NCBI GenBank assembly: GCA_964568075.1 | Contig: CAZMOM010000015.1 | Location: 13,367 to 77,366 of the forward strand | Source of the DNA: MnTg04 sp964568075 | Lineage (GTDB): Bacteria > Pseudomonadota > Gammaproteobacteria > Steroidobacterales > MnTg04 | DNA: 64,000 bases | Reading direction: 5' to 3' | Shown here: one piece after another, positions 45,649 to 56,000 of the stretch | Numbering within the stretch: position 1 is the stretch's first letter | How the letters are laid out: every line of letters starts with the position of its first letter | Notes under the pieces: model-generated | What the model saw: only the letters and a program-made list of their open reading frames with translations | The model's database searches: none | What the model was told of the DNA's origin: nothing | Translations under genes and position numbers: made by a program

Positions 45649-47528
45649 CACTGCAACCTCTCACGAATTACGCGTTCTACCGTGCCGGGTTTTATCGGTT
45701 GTTCACCCACTTCGCCCCAGCAGTCGATATCGACCAGACAACGTGCCCGCAACAACCAGGCGAGATTCGAGTAGCGGCGATTTTCCTCATCGATCAATTC
45801 GTCATCCAGAGAATCCGCCCAGTTATTCTCGACCGCCAGGACCTTGTCGAATCGCTGTAGTATCTCTTTGATGCCGGACGCCAGCGGCTGCAGGATTCTG
45901 AGGTGCAACGACGACACCTTGTGGCCATCGGCGCGTACCCTTTGTACGGCCTCTTCGATCGCGCCCCGTGTGCTGCCCCAGCCGACGACGAGCAGTTCAC
46001 CCTTGTCATCACCAAACACCGGCGGCGTTTTGATAGTTTTTTGCAGCGCCGCGAGCTTCAGACTACGGTGCCTGATGCCTTCCTTGTTGATTTGCAGGTC
46101 GTAGGCTACGCAGCTCCGGCGATCATGTGCGAGGCCCGTCACTGTGTGCATACCGTTTGGCTGCCCTGGGATGACACGCTGCCGCTGGCCGCTGCGCTGA
46201 TCCCAGTCGTACGGAAGATCTCCATTGACCACGGGGCTTTGATCGACAGGCGGCGCCAGCCAGTCGTCGCTGGCCTCCGGTCGCGGAAACGGTTGTTGCG
46301 CTGTTGCGAGACTGGCATCGGACAGCAGCACAACGACTGTGTTGAAGGTCTCTGCTATTTTTCGGGCGGTGATGACTGAATAAAAACAGTCCTCGATATC
46401 GCTTGCGGCCATAACCACTTTCGGGGCATCTCCGTGACTGCCGAAACAGGCGGTCAGCAGGTCGCCCTGTTCGGCTTTCGTCGGTTGCCCGGTGGACGGG
46501 CCACCACGCTGGACATCGATCACCACCAGCGGTATCTCCGCCATTACGGCAAGACCGATACATTCCTGCTTTAACGAGTAACCCGGCCCCGACGTGATCG
46601 TCAACGCACATTTGCCCGCATAGGATGCGCCAATCGCGAACGCACATGCAGCGATCTCATCCTCAGCCTGGTGCACGACGCCGCCGACCTTTTCGAAAAC
46701 GTCGCACAGATAATGTGATGCCGAGGTGGCCGGCGTGATGGGGTACATCGCACAGACTTCCATACCCGAGGCCATGACACCGAGAGCCATAGAAGTGTTT
46801 CCGTTGACAACGATGTTCGGTTCCTTGGGCGGCGTCGCCTGTATCTTGAACTTGATGTCCAGGTTGTGCTCGGCCCATGCGAAACCCGCGTTGAGCAGTT
46901 TTTGGTTGGCGGAGATGACAAGATCGCCTTTCTTGCCGAATATGAATCGGATCTGCTCGCGGGCCGCATCCATGTCCAGACTGTAAACACTGCTCAGCAG
47001 GCCGAGTACAAACATGTTCTTGCCGCGGCGAGCATCGCTGACGACCTTGAGGCACTCGACTTCCATGGGAATCTCGTAAACCTTGAATCCGCGCTCGATC
47101 AGTTCGTCGTACACGCTGACGTACGACGCCGCAATCGACGGGCCATCGTCGCTGCGCCACTTGTCTTCGAGGAGAATAATGCTGCCGGGTTTGAGTTCGT
47201 CGGCCCGCAATCGACCGAGAAGCACCTGATCATTGAATGCCACCGTGAGATCGACTTCGTCGCCGCCATTGGTTACCCGGTGGTTTGCTACGCGAATTCG
47301 ATTTCCGCTGGCCCCGTCGATGCTGCGTGCCGGCGGCTGAATTTCAGCCGGGATGATTTCCACGGTCCAGATTCCGTAGCCCAGCCGTGCCGCGATAGCG
47401 CCAAAGGACTGACCGCATTTCTGCGCCCCTTCACCTGAGTCGCTGAGTATCTCGACGATGTGTTCGTCAATCTCCATCGCCGGCTTCCTGCCCGGCGTTG
47501 TCATCCCTTTCTGTCTCGTTACCGGCAT
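45648..47528 (-). CDS. 2-oxoacid:ferredoxin oxidoreductase, fused gamma-alpha subunit
   Basis: A 626-residue fusion. Residues about 18-210 are the gamma domain (GEGAQKCGQSFGAIAARLGY, LLGRLRADELKPGSIILLED). Residues about 240-620 are the alpha domain (MYPITPATSASHYLCDVFEK, ITSGPGYSLKQECIGLAVMA, VQRGGPSTGQPTKAEQGDLL). This gamma-alpha order is usual for KorA-type enzymes. The ATG at 47528 has TAGGAA 8 bases upstream. In-frame ATGs at 47504 and 47477 are also possible, the last with GCAGGAAG upstream and closest to the conserved start. It is 10 bp from the NfnB-like gene. Confidence 0.9.
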   Translation of the reverse strand: MPVTRQKGMTTPGRKPAMEIDEHIVEILSDSGEGAQKCGQSFGAIAARLGYGIWTVEIIPAEIQPPARSIDGASGNRIRVANHRVTNGGDEVDLTVAFNDQVLLGRLRADELKPGSIILLEDKWRSDDGPSIAASYVSVYDELIERGFKVYEIPMEVECLKVVSDARRGKNMFVLGLLSSVYSLDMDAAREQIRFIFGKKGDLVISANQKLLNAGFAWAEHNLDIKFKIQATPPKEPNIVVNGNTSMALGVMASGMEVCAMYPITPATSASHYLCDVFEKVGGVVHQAEDEIAACAFAIGASYAGKCALTITSGPGYSLKQECIGLAVMAEIPLVVIDVQRGGPSTGQPTKAEQGDLLTACFGSHGDAPKVVMAASDIEDCFYSVITARKIAETFNTVVVLLSDASLATAQQPFPRPEASDDWLAPPVDQSPVVNGDLPYDWDQRSGQRQRVIPGQPNGMHTVTGLAHDRRSCVAYDLQINKEGIRHRSLKLAALQKTIKTPPVFGDDKGELLVVGWGSTRGAIEEAVQRVRADGHKVSSLHLRILQPLASGIKEILQRFDKVLAVENNWADSLDDELIDEENRRYSNLAWLLRARCLVDIDCWGEVGEQPIKPGTVERVIRERLQ

Positions 47529-47538
47529 TGTTCAGTTC

Positions 47539-49041
47539 CTATGCCACACGAATACGAACACGCGATCGTTCCGTCGAGTCGATTCCGAATATCCTGGCTT
47601 CGCTGCCGTTTTGCGCTCGCTTATAGACCGCTTCGGTGTCGCGTATACCGAGATAGGCCTTCATGCTGTGCGCCGCCTGCCGCCCTGTCCCCATTGCCAG
47701 AATTACTGTTGCGGCGCCAGTCACGATATCGCCGCCGGCGTATACGCCTGCCATCGAGGTGGCGAGATTGTCATCGACCTCTATGTAGCCCCATTTGTTT
47801 AGTGCGATCTTTGACGTCTGGCCGATAATCGGATTGGCATTGGTGCCGATCGCATAGACCACCGTGTCGACTTCGAACTCGAAGTCACTTCCTTTTATCG
47901 GTACCGGACGGCGCCGGCCCGAATCGTCGGGTTCACCGAGTTCCATGCGCTGGCAGCGCATCGCGCGCACATTACGCTCGCCATCGCCGAGTATTTCAAC
48001 CGGCGCGGTAAGCCACTCAAACTGTATGCCTTCCTCTTCGGCATGATCGATTTCTTCGTCCCTCGCAGGGCTCTCGTTTCGTGTGCGGCGATAGACGCAG
48101 TACACCTGCTCAGCCCCGGCCCGCAACGACACACGTAAGGCATCCATGGCGGTATTGCCGGCGCCGATCACCGCAACGCGTTTGCCGAGGCCCAGCGGAG
48201 TGTCGTAGGCGGGAAATTCTGTGGCGCCCATCAGGTTACAGCGGGTCAGCAGTTCGTTCGCCGAAAGCACACCATTCAGCGATTCGCCGCCGATTCCCAT
48301 GAAACTCGGGTAACCCGCCCCGGTGCCGATGAAAACGGCGTCGAAGCCGAGTTCGTCCAGCATTTGTTCAATGGTGAACAACCTGCCGACCAGTGTATTG
48401 CACTCGATCCTGACGCCAAGCCTCACCAGATTCTCGATCTCACCATCGAGCACGTCGTTCGGCAAGCGAAATTCGGGGATGCCGTAGCGCAATACGCCGC
48501 CGGCCTGATGCAACGCTTCGTAGATCGTGACGTCGCAGCCGGCTTTGGCCATGTCCGCTGCGCAGGCCATCCCCGCGGGCCCCGAACCGACGATGCCAAT
48601 TTTGAGCCCATTGGGTTCTATATAAGGCGTGTTATGCCACCCCTCGGCGATAGCCATGTCGCCAACCCAGCGTTCGAGCCGGCCGATGGCCACCGGCTCC
48701 AGCCTGTCGCCGACCGGACATACTCCTTCGCACTGATCTTCCTGCGGACAGACTCTTCCGCAGATCGCCGGCAGCAAAGTAGACTCGGTCAGGATGTCAT
48801 AGGCGCCGCGGTAGTCTTTTTCGCAAATCTTGACGATAAATCCGGGAATATCGATATTGACCGGGCACGCCGGGACACACAGTGGATTCGGACAAACGAG
48901 GCAACGCTCGCATTCGATCAGTGCATCCTCGAGGCCGTAGCCGAGCGTCACCTCATCGAAATTTCTGGCCCGCACCGCCGGCTCCTGGGCCGGCATGCGG
49001 GCGCGGTCCTGCGGAATATTCCGTATGGTTTTTTTTGCCAT
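47539..49041 (-). CDS. NfnB/GltD-like NADPH:ferredoxin oxidoreductase large subunit
   Basis: A 500-residue glutamate-synthase-small-subunit-type flavoprotein. The N-terminal domain has two [4Fe-4S] cysteine groups (CERCLVCPNPLCVPACPV and CGRVCPQEDQCEGVCPVG). It is followed by an FAD site (KIGIVGSGPAGMACAADMAK), an NADPH site (KRVAVIGAGNTAMDALRVSL) and a second FAD segment (AGVYAGGDIVTGAATVI). Because it is next to an NfnA-like gene, it is more likely the large subunit of an Nfn-type NADH/NADPH/ferredoxin enzyme than glutamate synthase. Its ATG directly follows the TGA of the upstream gene. The C-terminus is extended by about 25 residues. Confidence 0.88.
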   Translation of the reverse strand: MAKKTIRNIPQDRARMPAQEPAVRARNFDEVTLGYGLEDALIECERCLVCPNPLCVPACPVNIDIPGFIVKICEKDYRGAYDILTESTLLPAICGRVCPQEDQCEGVCPVGDRLEPVAIGRLERWVGDMAIAEGWHNTPYIEPNGLKIGIVGSGPAGMACAADMAKAGCDVTIYEALHQAGGVLRYGIPEFRLPNDVLDGEIENLVRLGVRIECNTLVGRLFTIEQMLDELGFDAVFIGTGAGYPSFMGIGGESLNGVLSANELLTRCNLMGATEFPAYDTPLGLGKRVAVIGAGNTAMDALRVSLRAGAEQVYCVYRRTRNESPARDEEIDHAEEEGIQFEWLTAPVEILGDGERNVRAMRCQRMELGEPDDSGRRRPVPIKGSDFEFEVDTVVYAIGTNANPIIGQTSKIALNKWGYIEVDDNLATSMAGVYAGGDIVTGAATVILAMGTGRQAAHSMKAYLGIRDTEAVYKRAQNGSEARIFGIDSTERSRVRIRVA

Positions 49042-50118
49042 TCAGGTCAAACCTTTCTTCCAGTTGTCCAGCGCGCGCGCCTCGTCGCTACGGAAGCGTC
49101 CCAGCCGACTCATCAGGTCATCGAAATCGACCTTGTGGGCATCGAACTCCGGACCATCGACACAAGCGAATTTGATTTCGTCACCCACCGTTACCCGGCA
49201 ACCACCACACATCCCGGTACCATCGACGACGATCGGATTCATGCTGACGATGGTCTCAATCTTATACGGCCGCGTCGTCTCGGCACAGGCCTTCATCATG
49301 ATCGGTGGACCGATCGCAATGACCCGATCGACATCGGCGTGTTTGTTGAGCGCCGCTTCCAGACCCAGCGTCACCCGACCTTCGATACCGGCCGAACCGT
49401 CATCGGTACAAATGATGAGTTCATCGCAGTACCGCTCGAATTTTTCCTGCCAGAAAATCAGCTCTTTGGAGCGAAATCCGACCACACCGATCACATAGGC
49501 GCCGCTGTCCTTGAACGCCCGAAGTTGCGGGAATATCGGGGCAACGCCAAGGCCGCCGCCAACACAGACGACCTTTTTGGTGCCGAGTTCACCGGGATAT
49601 CCCATCGGACCGACGAGAGCATGAAAATGTGTACCTGCCTGACAACGCCGCTGCATCTCAAAAGTGGATTTGCCGACCGCCTGGACAACGAGCGTAATCG
49701 TGCCCTTGTCGCGATCGAAATCAGCGATGGTCAGCGGTATGCGTTCCCCACGCTTGTGCAAAATGACGATGACGAACTGGCCGGGTTTCGCCGCTTTGGC
49801 GAGTAACGGCGCAGCGACTTCGAGGAGAAACGTGATATCCGAGAAATCTTCGCGGGCGACAATTTCGAAGCCGCTGTCGTCGTCCGGCTCTACGGACTCC
49901 CGGCATGCCCGGCTACTCCGCAACTGCTCCCGCGCGTCGGTAATTTTCCGTCGCAATGCGGGCAAGACGGTGTCTCGTGCCACTTTAGCCTCTTCCAAAT
50001 CCTGAGTGTGCAGCGAGCGGCGCAGGTCATACCCCAGCGCCCCGCGGAGCGTCCGCGGCACCGCAACCTTCACCCACCAGGTCTGGTCACGCTTGAACAG
50101 GTATTTGGCGTCTTCCAT
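49042..50118 (-). CDS. NfnA-like reductase with integrase-like N-terminal domain
   Basis: Residues about 83-358 are a ferredoxin-NADP reductase-like subunit (NfnA / sulfide dehydrogenase alpha type). GFEIVAREDFSDITFLLEVA matches the normal family start. KPGQFVIVIL, VCVGGGLGVAPIFPQL and MCGGCRVTVGDEIKFACVDG, with its cluster cysteines, complete it. Residues 1 to about 66 do not belong to that family. YLFKRDQTWWVKVAVPRTLR and DLRRSLHTQDLEEAKVARD resemble the short N-terminal domain (DUF6538 type) of tyrosine integrases. A linker with REQLRSSRACRESVEPDDDS joins the parts. I see no ATG, GTG or TTG at the junction from which the reductase alone could start. The fusion may be functional or a recombination scar. 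Confidence 0.82.
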   Translation of the reverse strand: MEDAKYLFKRDQTWWVKVAVPRTLRGALGYDLRRSLHTQDLEEAKVARDTVLPALRRKITDAREQLRSSRACRESVEPDDDSGFEIVAREDFSDITFLLEVAAPLLAKAAKPGQFVIVILHKRGERIPLTIADFDRDKGTITLVVQAVGKSTFEMQRRCQAGTHFHALVGPMGYPGELGTKKVVCVGGGLGVAPIFPQLRAFKDSGAYVIGVVGFRSKELIFWQEKFERYCDELIICTDDGSAGIEGRVTLGLEAALNKHADVDRVIAIGPPIMMKACAETTRPYKIETIVSMNPIVVDGTGMCGGCRVTVGDEIKFACVDGPEFDAHKVDFDDLMSRLGRFRSDEARALDNWKKGLT

Positions 50119-50166
50119 CCGTTCTGGCCTGCCTGCCGGATTTCCGCTGGGCCGTGCCCAAAAACC

Positions 50167-50271
50167 TGTACCTTTTCGTATCGTACGTTGTGTACCTTAC
50201 GATGCGTACAATCGGGAACGGCCTGTTGGTTTCCGATTTTGTACCTTTCCCACCATGACCCAAACTGTACC
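50167..50271. repeat. four TGTACC direct repeats, about 25 bp period
   Basis: TGTACC occurs at 50167, 50191, 50240 and 50266, at spacings of 24, 49 and 26 bp, with CTT or CGG following. They lie 49-153 bp upstream of the integrase-like start at 50118. Read on the minus strand they are GGTACA boxes, similar in appearance to integrase arm-type binding sites (inference). Confidence 0.55.
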
Positions 50272-50572
50272 GGTTGAATATACGCATATTCCGCATGTGC
50301 CCAATCGAAGACCGCCCAGACAGTGGCGCGTCGAAACAAGAGCAAAATGGCGCTCTGGCCCCGAAAGCGGAGATTTGGCGGGCTGTTTTCGACCAGGTCG
50401 ATCAGGTCTGCTTACGACCCTAAACGGACATTCGTCACCAGAAGGCAACAAGCTCTCACGTTACACCCCGCGCTTCGATTTGACGTCGATCGAACTGAGT
50501 GTTCTAGTCCTTAATTCGAGCAAATTTGCTCTTTCGACTCTGGGCCGTCTACTAATCGTAATAACCCTGTGC

Positions 50573-51241
50573 ATGAATCGTCTCGTTTCACTGTCTTCTG
50601 TCGCGCTAGTGCTTGCAAGCGGCGTCGCGGGGGGCCAGGACAATGGAAGCTCAGAATTCAGCGTGTATCAGGTCGACTCCGCGGGCTCTGACATTCGATT
50701 GTTGATACATCGAGCTGGCGTTCTTTCCCGGTTCGGACATAGCCATGTAATCTCGGTCGGACAGCTAGTCGGCACGATCTATGTGCACCCCGACCTCGAG
50801 CAGTCACGCTTTGAGTTGGAAATTCCGGTGCATGGATTGATCGTGGATGACCCACTTCTTAGACGCGAGGAGGGGGACGAATTTTCCACCGAACCATCGA
50901 AACATGATATTGCCCGCACACGCAGCAACATGCTCGGCAAGCGGGTACTAAAGGCCAAACAGTATCCGATCGTCAAGCTCACTGGGACAGGGCCCAGGGG
51001 CGACGCGCCGGAGTTCGTGCTCGAATTGACCATTGAGCTTCTGGATAATGTCGTCGAATTACGGGTTCCATCTACTGTGCGGCTGGACGGGGATATATTG
51101 GAAGCGACGGGCGCCTTTCGGCTCAGCCATAGTGACCTGGGCATACGGCCATTCAGCGCGATGTTGGGAGCGCTTCGTGTCGCCGATGAAATAGATTTCA
51201 AGTATCGCATCCGAGCGCAACGGATACGGGCGAAGGACTAG
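50573..51241 (+). CDS. YceI-like periplasmic protein
   Basis: From the ATG at 50573 the protein has 222 residues and begins with a signal peptide (MNRLVSLSSVALVLASGVAG). The mature part shows the YceI beta-barrel pattern: IRLLIHRAGVLSRFGHSHVI, then SRFELEIPVHGLIVDDPLLR, ARTRSNMLGKRVLKAKQYPI and LSHSDLGIRPFSAMLGALRV. YceI proteins bind isoprenoid-like lipids in the periplasm. The frame is open upstream to 50006, but that part is not protein-like. It lies in the 2.9 kb segment that separates two halves of the ferredoxin oxidoreductase locus, with no partner gene. Confidence 0.82.
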   Translation: MNRLVSLSSVALVLASGVAGGQDNGSSEFSVYQVDSAGSDIRLLIHRAGVLSRFGHSHVISVGQLVGTIYVHPDLEQSRFELEIPVHGLIVDDPLLRREEGDEFSTEPSKHDIARTRSNMLGKRVLKAKQYPIVKLTGTGPRGDAPEFVLELTIELLDNVVELRVPSTVRLDGDILEATGAFRLSHSDLGIRPFSAMLGALRVADEIDFKYRIRAQRIRAKD

Positions 51242-51525
51242 CGGCGATGATGGTTAATTGCCGAGCGCTCTTTTATTAGCAATCCTTCCTCAATTGGCCC
51301 GTCCCTGATGAAGAGCTTCACTTCCTCATCCCCGAGGAGGTCGTTCACTCTTGATAACTGTCATTTGACGACAGCCTGTGCCTGAAGGGCACCAAAAACT
51401 CCGTAAACCTGGGAACGGCGACCACATGGACCTCCCAGCGCATTATCGCGCTAAAGTCAGGTGTCCACGAAACCGAAACAAGATTAGAAAGCGGACGATG
51501 TGGGCTCCGAATGATCGGCGACGGG

Positions 51526-52833
51526 CTAAAACTCGAGATACCGGGTTGGCCTTTCTCTGAACCATTTGGTGACCACCCACTTTTCACCCTGCTCAACAGG
51601 ATCGCCGCCATGCAGGCTGCGGTCGTCCACCTGGCCATTCTCGAGACAATTCCTGAACCACAGGGTGCTGCCAGCCAAGGGCGGTACCGTCAGGTTCAAT
51701 CTTGGAAAACTGGTACCGCCTCCCGCCGACGGCGAAGCCAGATAGGTCACAGCGGAGACCGTTCTCTGCCCACCATCCTCCATGAACCCTTGGGATACGG
51801 TGAGCTTTGGATCGAAATAATCGACGTGAGGCCGATAGCACTCTCCGGGGGCGTAATGCAGAATCGACATCGGCTCGGAAAACATCAGATCCTCACCGGT
51901 TTGACGGATAATTTTCAGCTCAACGCAGCGACCGATGATGTCGACTATCCCAAACGGGAGATAGGTGGACATATTGGTACGAACGTCCGAGACCATACCG
52001 CCCCTTTGGCTGTCGGGATCGATCACATTTGCGCGCTTTAAAAAGGGGCGTGAGAGAAAGATGAGGTACGCACAATCGACGACATTCAAGACGTCATTGA
52101 ACAGGGTGATGGCCGGGTCTGCACTCACAACCTGGTGATCAACCATCGGTGATTCTGGATAGAGTGAAAAGGACGCCCCCAATTCGCTCCTCTCTTCAGG
52201 GAGTTGCGGGGGCCGGGCAGCCTGTACGCCTTGATACGGCACCAGCAGCGTCTCGGCAAACGGATATTGCGCACCGGCGGCGCGCTGCAACCAGTGCACG
52301 GCCTCTTGCTCCGCGCCCTCGCCGCCCCAGCCCTGCAATAGACACCAACCCAGGTTGAAACTCGAAACCGGATCACCGCCCTGAGCGGCTCGCCGAAGGC
52401 AGTCAATGGCCATGTTTCTGCTTGATGCATGCTGCATAGCCAGGTATCCAACGGCCCTGAGCGCGAGAACAAAGTGCGCTTCTGCCGCCATCAGGAGTAA
52501 GTCGCTGATGAGACTATTGTTGGCGGGTCCCCGTTGCGACTTATACAACAGTTCCGCTTTGCGGTAGGCCGCCTGGCTGGAACCTCCTTCGACAGCCCGA
52601 TCGTAGTGCGCCAGCGCCGCGACATAATCTTGCGGAATTCCCAGGCCCTTTTCGTAACAATGCCCGAGCGCGTCCAGCGCATCTGGAAGACCTTTGGCGC
52701 TCGCCTGCAGCAACCAATGGATCATGCCTTCGACGTCTCTGTTCTGAAGGCAGATCTGGCTCAATAGAAACTGCGATTCGAGCTGACCGCCTTCGGCCTT
52801 GGCACGTAGTTGTTGGATTTGCATCGTAGACAT
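51526..52833 (-). CDS. Sel1-repeat protein with prolyl 4-hydroxylase domain
   Basis: A 435-residue protein. Residues about 1-210 are Sel1/TPR-like repeats (LPDALDALGHCYEKGLGIPQ, DPVSSFNLGWCLLQGWGGEG). Residues about 250-430 form a 2-oxoglutarate/Fe(II) oxygenase of the prolyl 4-hydroxylase type. The iron ligands are His and Asp in YRPHVDYFDP and His in SLHGGDPV, with Lys in EKWVVTKWF for 2-oxoglutarate. All are present, so it is probably active on a protein or amino-acyl substrate. It is convergent with the YceI gene and unrelated to the flanking oxidoreductase genes. Confidence 0.86.
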   Translation of the reverse strand: MSTMQIQQLRAKAEGGQLESQFLLSQICLQNRDVEGMIHWLLQASAKGLPDALDALGHCYEKGLGIPQDYVAALAHYDRAVEGGSSQAAYRKAELLYKSQRGPANNSLISDLLLMAAEAHFVLALRAVGYLAMQHASSRNMAIDCLRRAAQGGDPVSSFNLGWCLLQGWGGEGAEQEAVHWLQRAAGAQYPFAETLLVPYQGVQAARPPQLPEERSELGASFSLYPESPMVDHQVVSADPAITLFNDVLNVVDCAYLIFLSRPFLKRANVIDPDSQRGGMVSDVRTNMSTYLPFGIVDIIGRCVELKIIRQTGEDLMFSEPMSILHYAPGECYRPHVDYFDPKLTVSQGFMEDGGQRTVSAVTYLASPSAGGGTSFPRLNLTVPPLAGSTLWFRNCLENGQVDDRSLHGGDPVEQGEKWVVTKWFRERPTRYLEF

Positions 52834-53016
52834 GAATGGGATTTGCGGACCTCTGGCTGGGATCGCACATCATCCTGCAACCGTAGATTGAAGTCTACGC
52901 CATCGATCGATTGGGCACTGATGCAACCCGGCTTCGACCCACGGCCAGTACGCCAGGAGTCCACTTTTTGGCCACAAGCAGACGAGCAAATTGATTTAAG
53001 CGATCAGCGCCGCATC

Positions 53017-53033
53017 GCCGACACGCGGTTTCA
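53017..53033 (-). other. possible degenerate tRNA-like attachment scar
   Basis: GCCGACACGCGG followed by TTTCA resembles the tRNA-Phe-derived segment at 61621-61640 (GCCGACACGCGGATTTTCAG) with a 3 bp deletion. It lies at the far end of the 2.9 kb inserted segment. A chance match is possible. Confidence 0.3.
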
Positions 53034-53058
53034 ATCAGATAGCGTGTTTTTTGTGGCT

Positions 53059-56000
53059 TTAGCCGGCGGGCTGAAATTTCGCAGGTTCCTGCTTGGCCAT
53101 GTGCTCGTAGGTCTGCCAGCGTAACTCCACGAGTTCCTGTGCACTCTGCATTAACTTTTCCGCTTCTTCTGGATTGGTTCGCGTCAAAATCTTGTAACGC
53201 ATCTCGTTGTAAGCGTATTCCTTGAGTGGAATGCTCGGGCGTGGCGAATCCAGGACCAGCGGTTTCTTGCCCGCTGCACGCAGCGCCGGGTTGTAACGAA
53301 TCAGCGGCCAGTAGCCGCTGGCCGCCGCCAGCTTTTGCTGTCTGAGGCCATCGGCCATGTCATAGCCATGGGCGATGCAGTGGCTGTAGGCGAGAATCAG
53401 CGAAGGACCCTGATACTCCTCCGCCTCACGCATGGCGAGCAGAGTCTGCTGTGAATTTGCCCCCATCGCGACCTGGGCGACATAGACGTTACCATACGAG
53501 ATCGCCTGCAAGGCCAGATCTTTTTTGCCGCTGCGTTTACCGGCGGATGCGAACCGGGCGGATGCGCCCAGCGGAGTCGCCTTGGACATCTGACCGCCCG
53601 TATTGGAATACACCTCGGTATCGAGCACCAGTACGTTGACATTGCGGCCGCCGGCCAATACATGATCCAGTCCACCGGCTCCGATGTCATAAGCCCAGCC
53701 GTCACCGCCCACCAGCCAGATACTGCGGCGGACCAGGTGATCGACGATGGAAAGCAACGCGGCAGCTTTATCGTTATGGTCCTGGTCGCACATTCGACGC
53801 AACTGGATTTTGAGGCGTGCGACTCTTCGCCGCTGGGCTCGAATCTCGCTGCCGACGCGCTGACTGGCGTTGACGAGTTCATCGGCGAACTGCGCACCGA
53901 TCTGCAGCTCAAGTTCCATGACGAGCCGCTTCGCGATTTTCATGTGGTGGTCGGCGGCGATGCGCATACCGAGACCAAACTCGGCGTTGTCCTCGAACAG
54001 GGAATTCGACCAGGCTGGTCCGCTGCCCTCCCTGTTCTTACTCCACGGAGTGGTCGGCAGGTTGCCGCCGAAGATGGACGAACAACCGGTGGCATTGGCG
54101 ACCAGCAGTCGCGGACCAAACAGCTGTGACAGAAGCTTTATATAAGGAGTCTCGCCGCAGCCGGCGCAGGCGCTGGAGAATTCGAACAGCGGCTCCAGGA
54201 ACTGGGCGCCGCGAACCGAGGAAAAATCCACTTTCGCACGATCGCTGAACTGAAGGCTCTCGAAAAACTCGACATTGGTCTTGCCCTGTTCGAGCAGCGG
54301 GGCCTTATCGGTCATATTGATCGCGCGCACCTGTTCATCGTCGGGACTTCGCACGGGGCAGGCATCGACACAGAGGTTGCAACCGGTACAGTCCTCCGGA
54401 TACACCTGCAGCGTATAGCGCGTCTCGGGAAAACCGCGGGCGCTGATCGGCGCGGATTGAAATCCCTGCGGCGCATCATCCAGTACGCTCTCGTGATAAA
54501 ACTTGGCGCGGATGACGCTGTGCGGGCAGACGAAGCCGCAATTACCGCACTGTATGCATAGATCTGGCTCCCAGGCAGGTACGCGGTCCGAGACATTGCT
54601 CTTCTCCCAGCGTGCTGTGCCGCTGGGGAAAGTGCCGTCGACCGGCAGCTTGCTGACGGGCAGGTCGTCGCCGTGGCCGCGCATCATTGCTGCCGTGACC
54701 TCGCGCACGAACCGGGGCGCCTCGCTCGGCACAACCTCGTCGAGCGGACGCGTGCTGCTGATGGTGCCGGTGATCTCGACTGCGCACAGATGATCGAGCG
54801 CCGCATCAACGGCCGCGAAGTTCTGATCGATGACGGTTTGACCCTTGGCGCGGTAGGTTTTTTCGATCGATTTCTTGATCTGCCGGATAGCTTCAGCACG
54901 CGGCAGCACGTCGGACAGGGCGAAGAAGCAGGCTTGCATGACCGTGTTGATCCGTTCGCCCATACCGGCTTCCCGCGCGACGCTGGAGGCATCGATAACA
55001 TGGAACCTGATACCACGAATCACGATCGCTTCCTGCACCGGCTGCGGCAGCTTGTCCCAGACCTCGTCCGCTGAATAAGGACTGTTGAGCAGGAATACCG
55101 AGCCGGCGGCAGCGTTTCGCAGCACTTCGATTTTTTCGATCAGGTTAAATTGGTGACAGGCGATGAAGTTCGCCGACTGGATCAGATAGGGCGCGTGGAT
55201 CTGCTCGGGCCCGAAGCGCAGATGCGAGACAGTCTGTGAACCTGATTTCTTCGAGTCGAAGACGAAGTAGCCCTGGCAGTAGAGATCCGTATTCTCGCCG
55301 ATGATCTTGATGCTGTTCTTGTTGGCGCCGACCGTACCATCGGAACCCAGGCCGAAGAACAACGCCCGGGTGACCTCATCGCTCTCGATCTCGAATTTCG
55401 GGTCGTAGTCGAGGCTCGTGTGGGTAACGTCGTCGTGGATCCCGATCGTGAAATGATTTTTTGGTTGCGGCTTGCCGAGTTCATCGAAAATCGCCTTGAC
55501 CATGGCCGGCGTGAATTCCTTCGATGACAAGCCATAGCGACCACCGATTACCTTTGGCATCGACTCCAGGCGGCCGTCGCCCGCCGCTTCGGCCAGTACC
55601 GTAACCACGTCCTGGTATAGCGGCTCCCCGCTGGCCCCGATTTCCTTGGTTCGATCGAGCACCGCGATCGATCGGGCCGCACCGGGAATAGCCGCCAGCA
55701 GGTGCTCGGCCGAGAACGGGCGATAAAGTCTGACGTTGACCAGGCCCAGCCCCTGTTCCGGTAACGCGTCGATCGTCTGCATCACGGTGTCGGCGCCGGA
55801 GCCCATGAGAATGATGATGCGCTTCGCCTCCGGGTCGCCGTGGTAGTCGAACAGCCCGTACTGCCGGCCCGTCAGTTCGGCGAAGCGGTCCATCGTCTGT
55901 TGCACGATTCGCGGAGTCACTGCGTAGAACCGGTTGACGCTCTCACGCGCCTGAAAGTAGACGTCCGGGTTCTGAGCGGTGCCGCGGATGAACGGATTAT

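Noticed and set aside
47539..49041. glutamate synthase small subunit gltD
   Set aside because: Similar fold, but no gltB large subunit is present and the neighbours are NfnA-like and ferredoxin oxidoreductase genes.
48364..49806. 480-codon plus-strand frame
   Set aside because: Antisense to the NfnB-like and NfnA-like genes and without any family motif.
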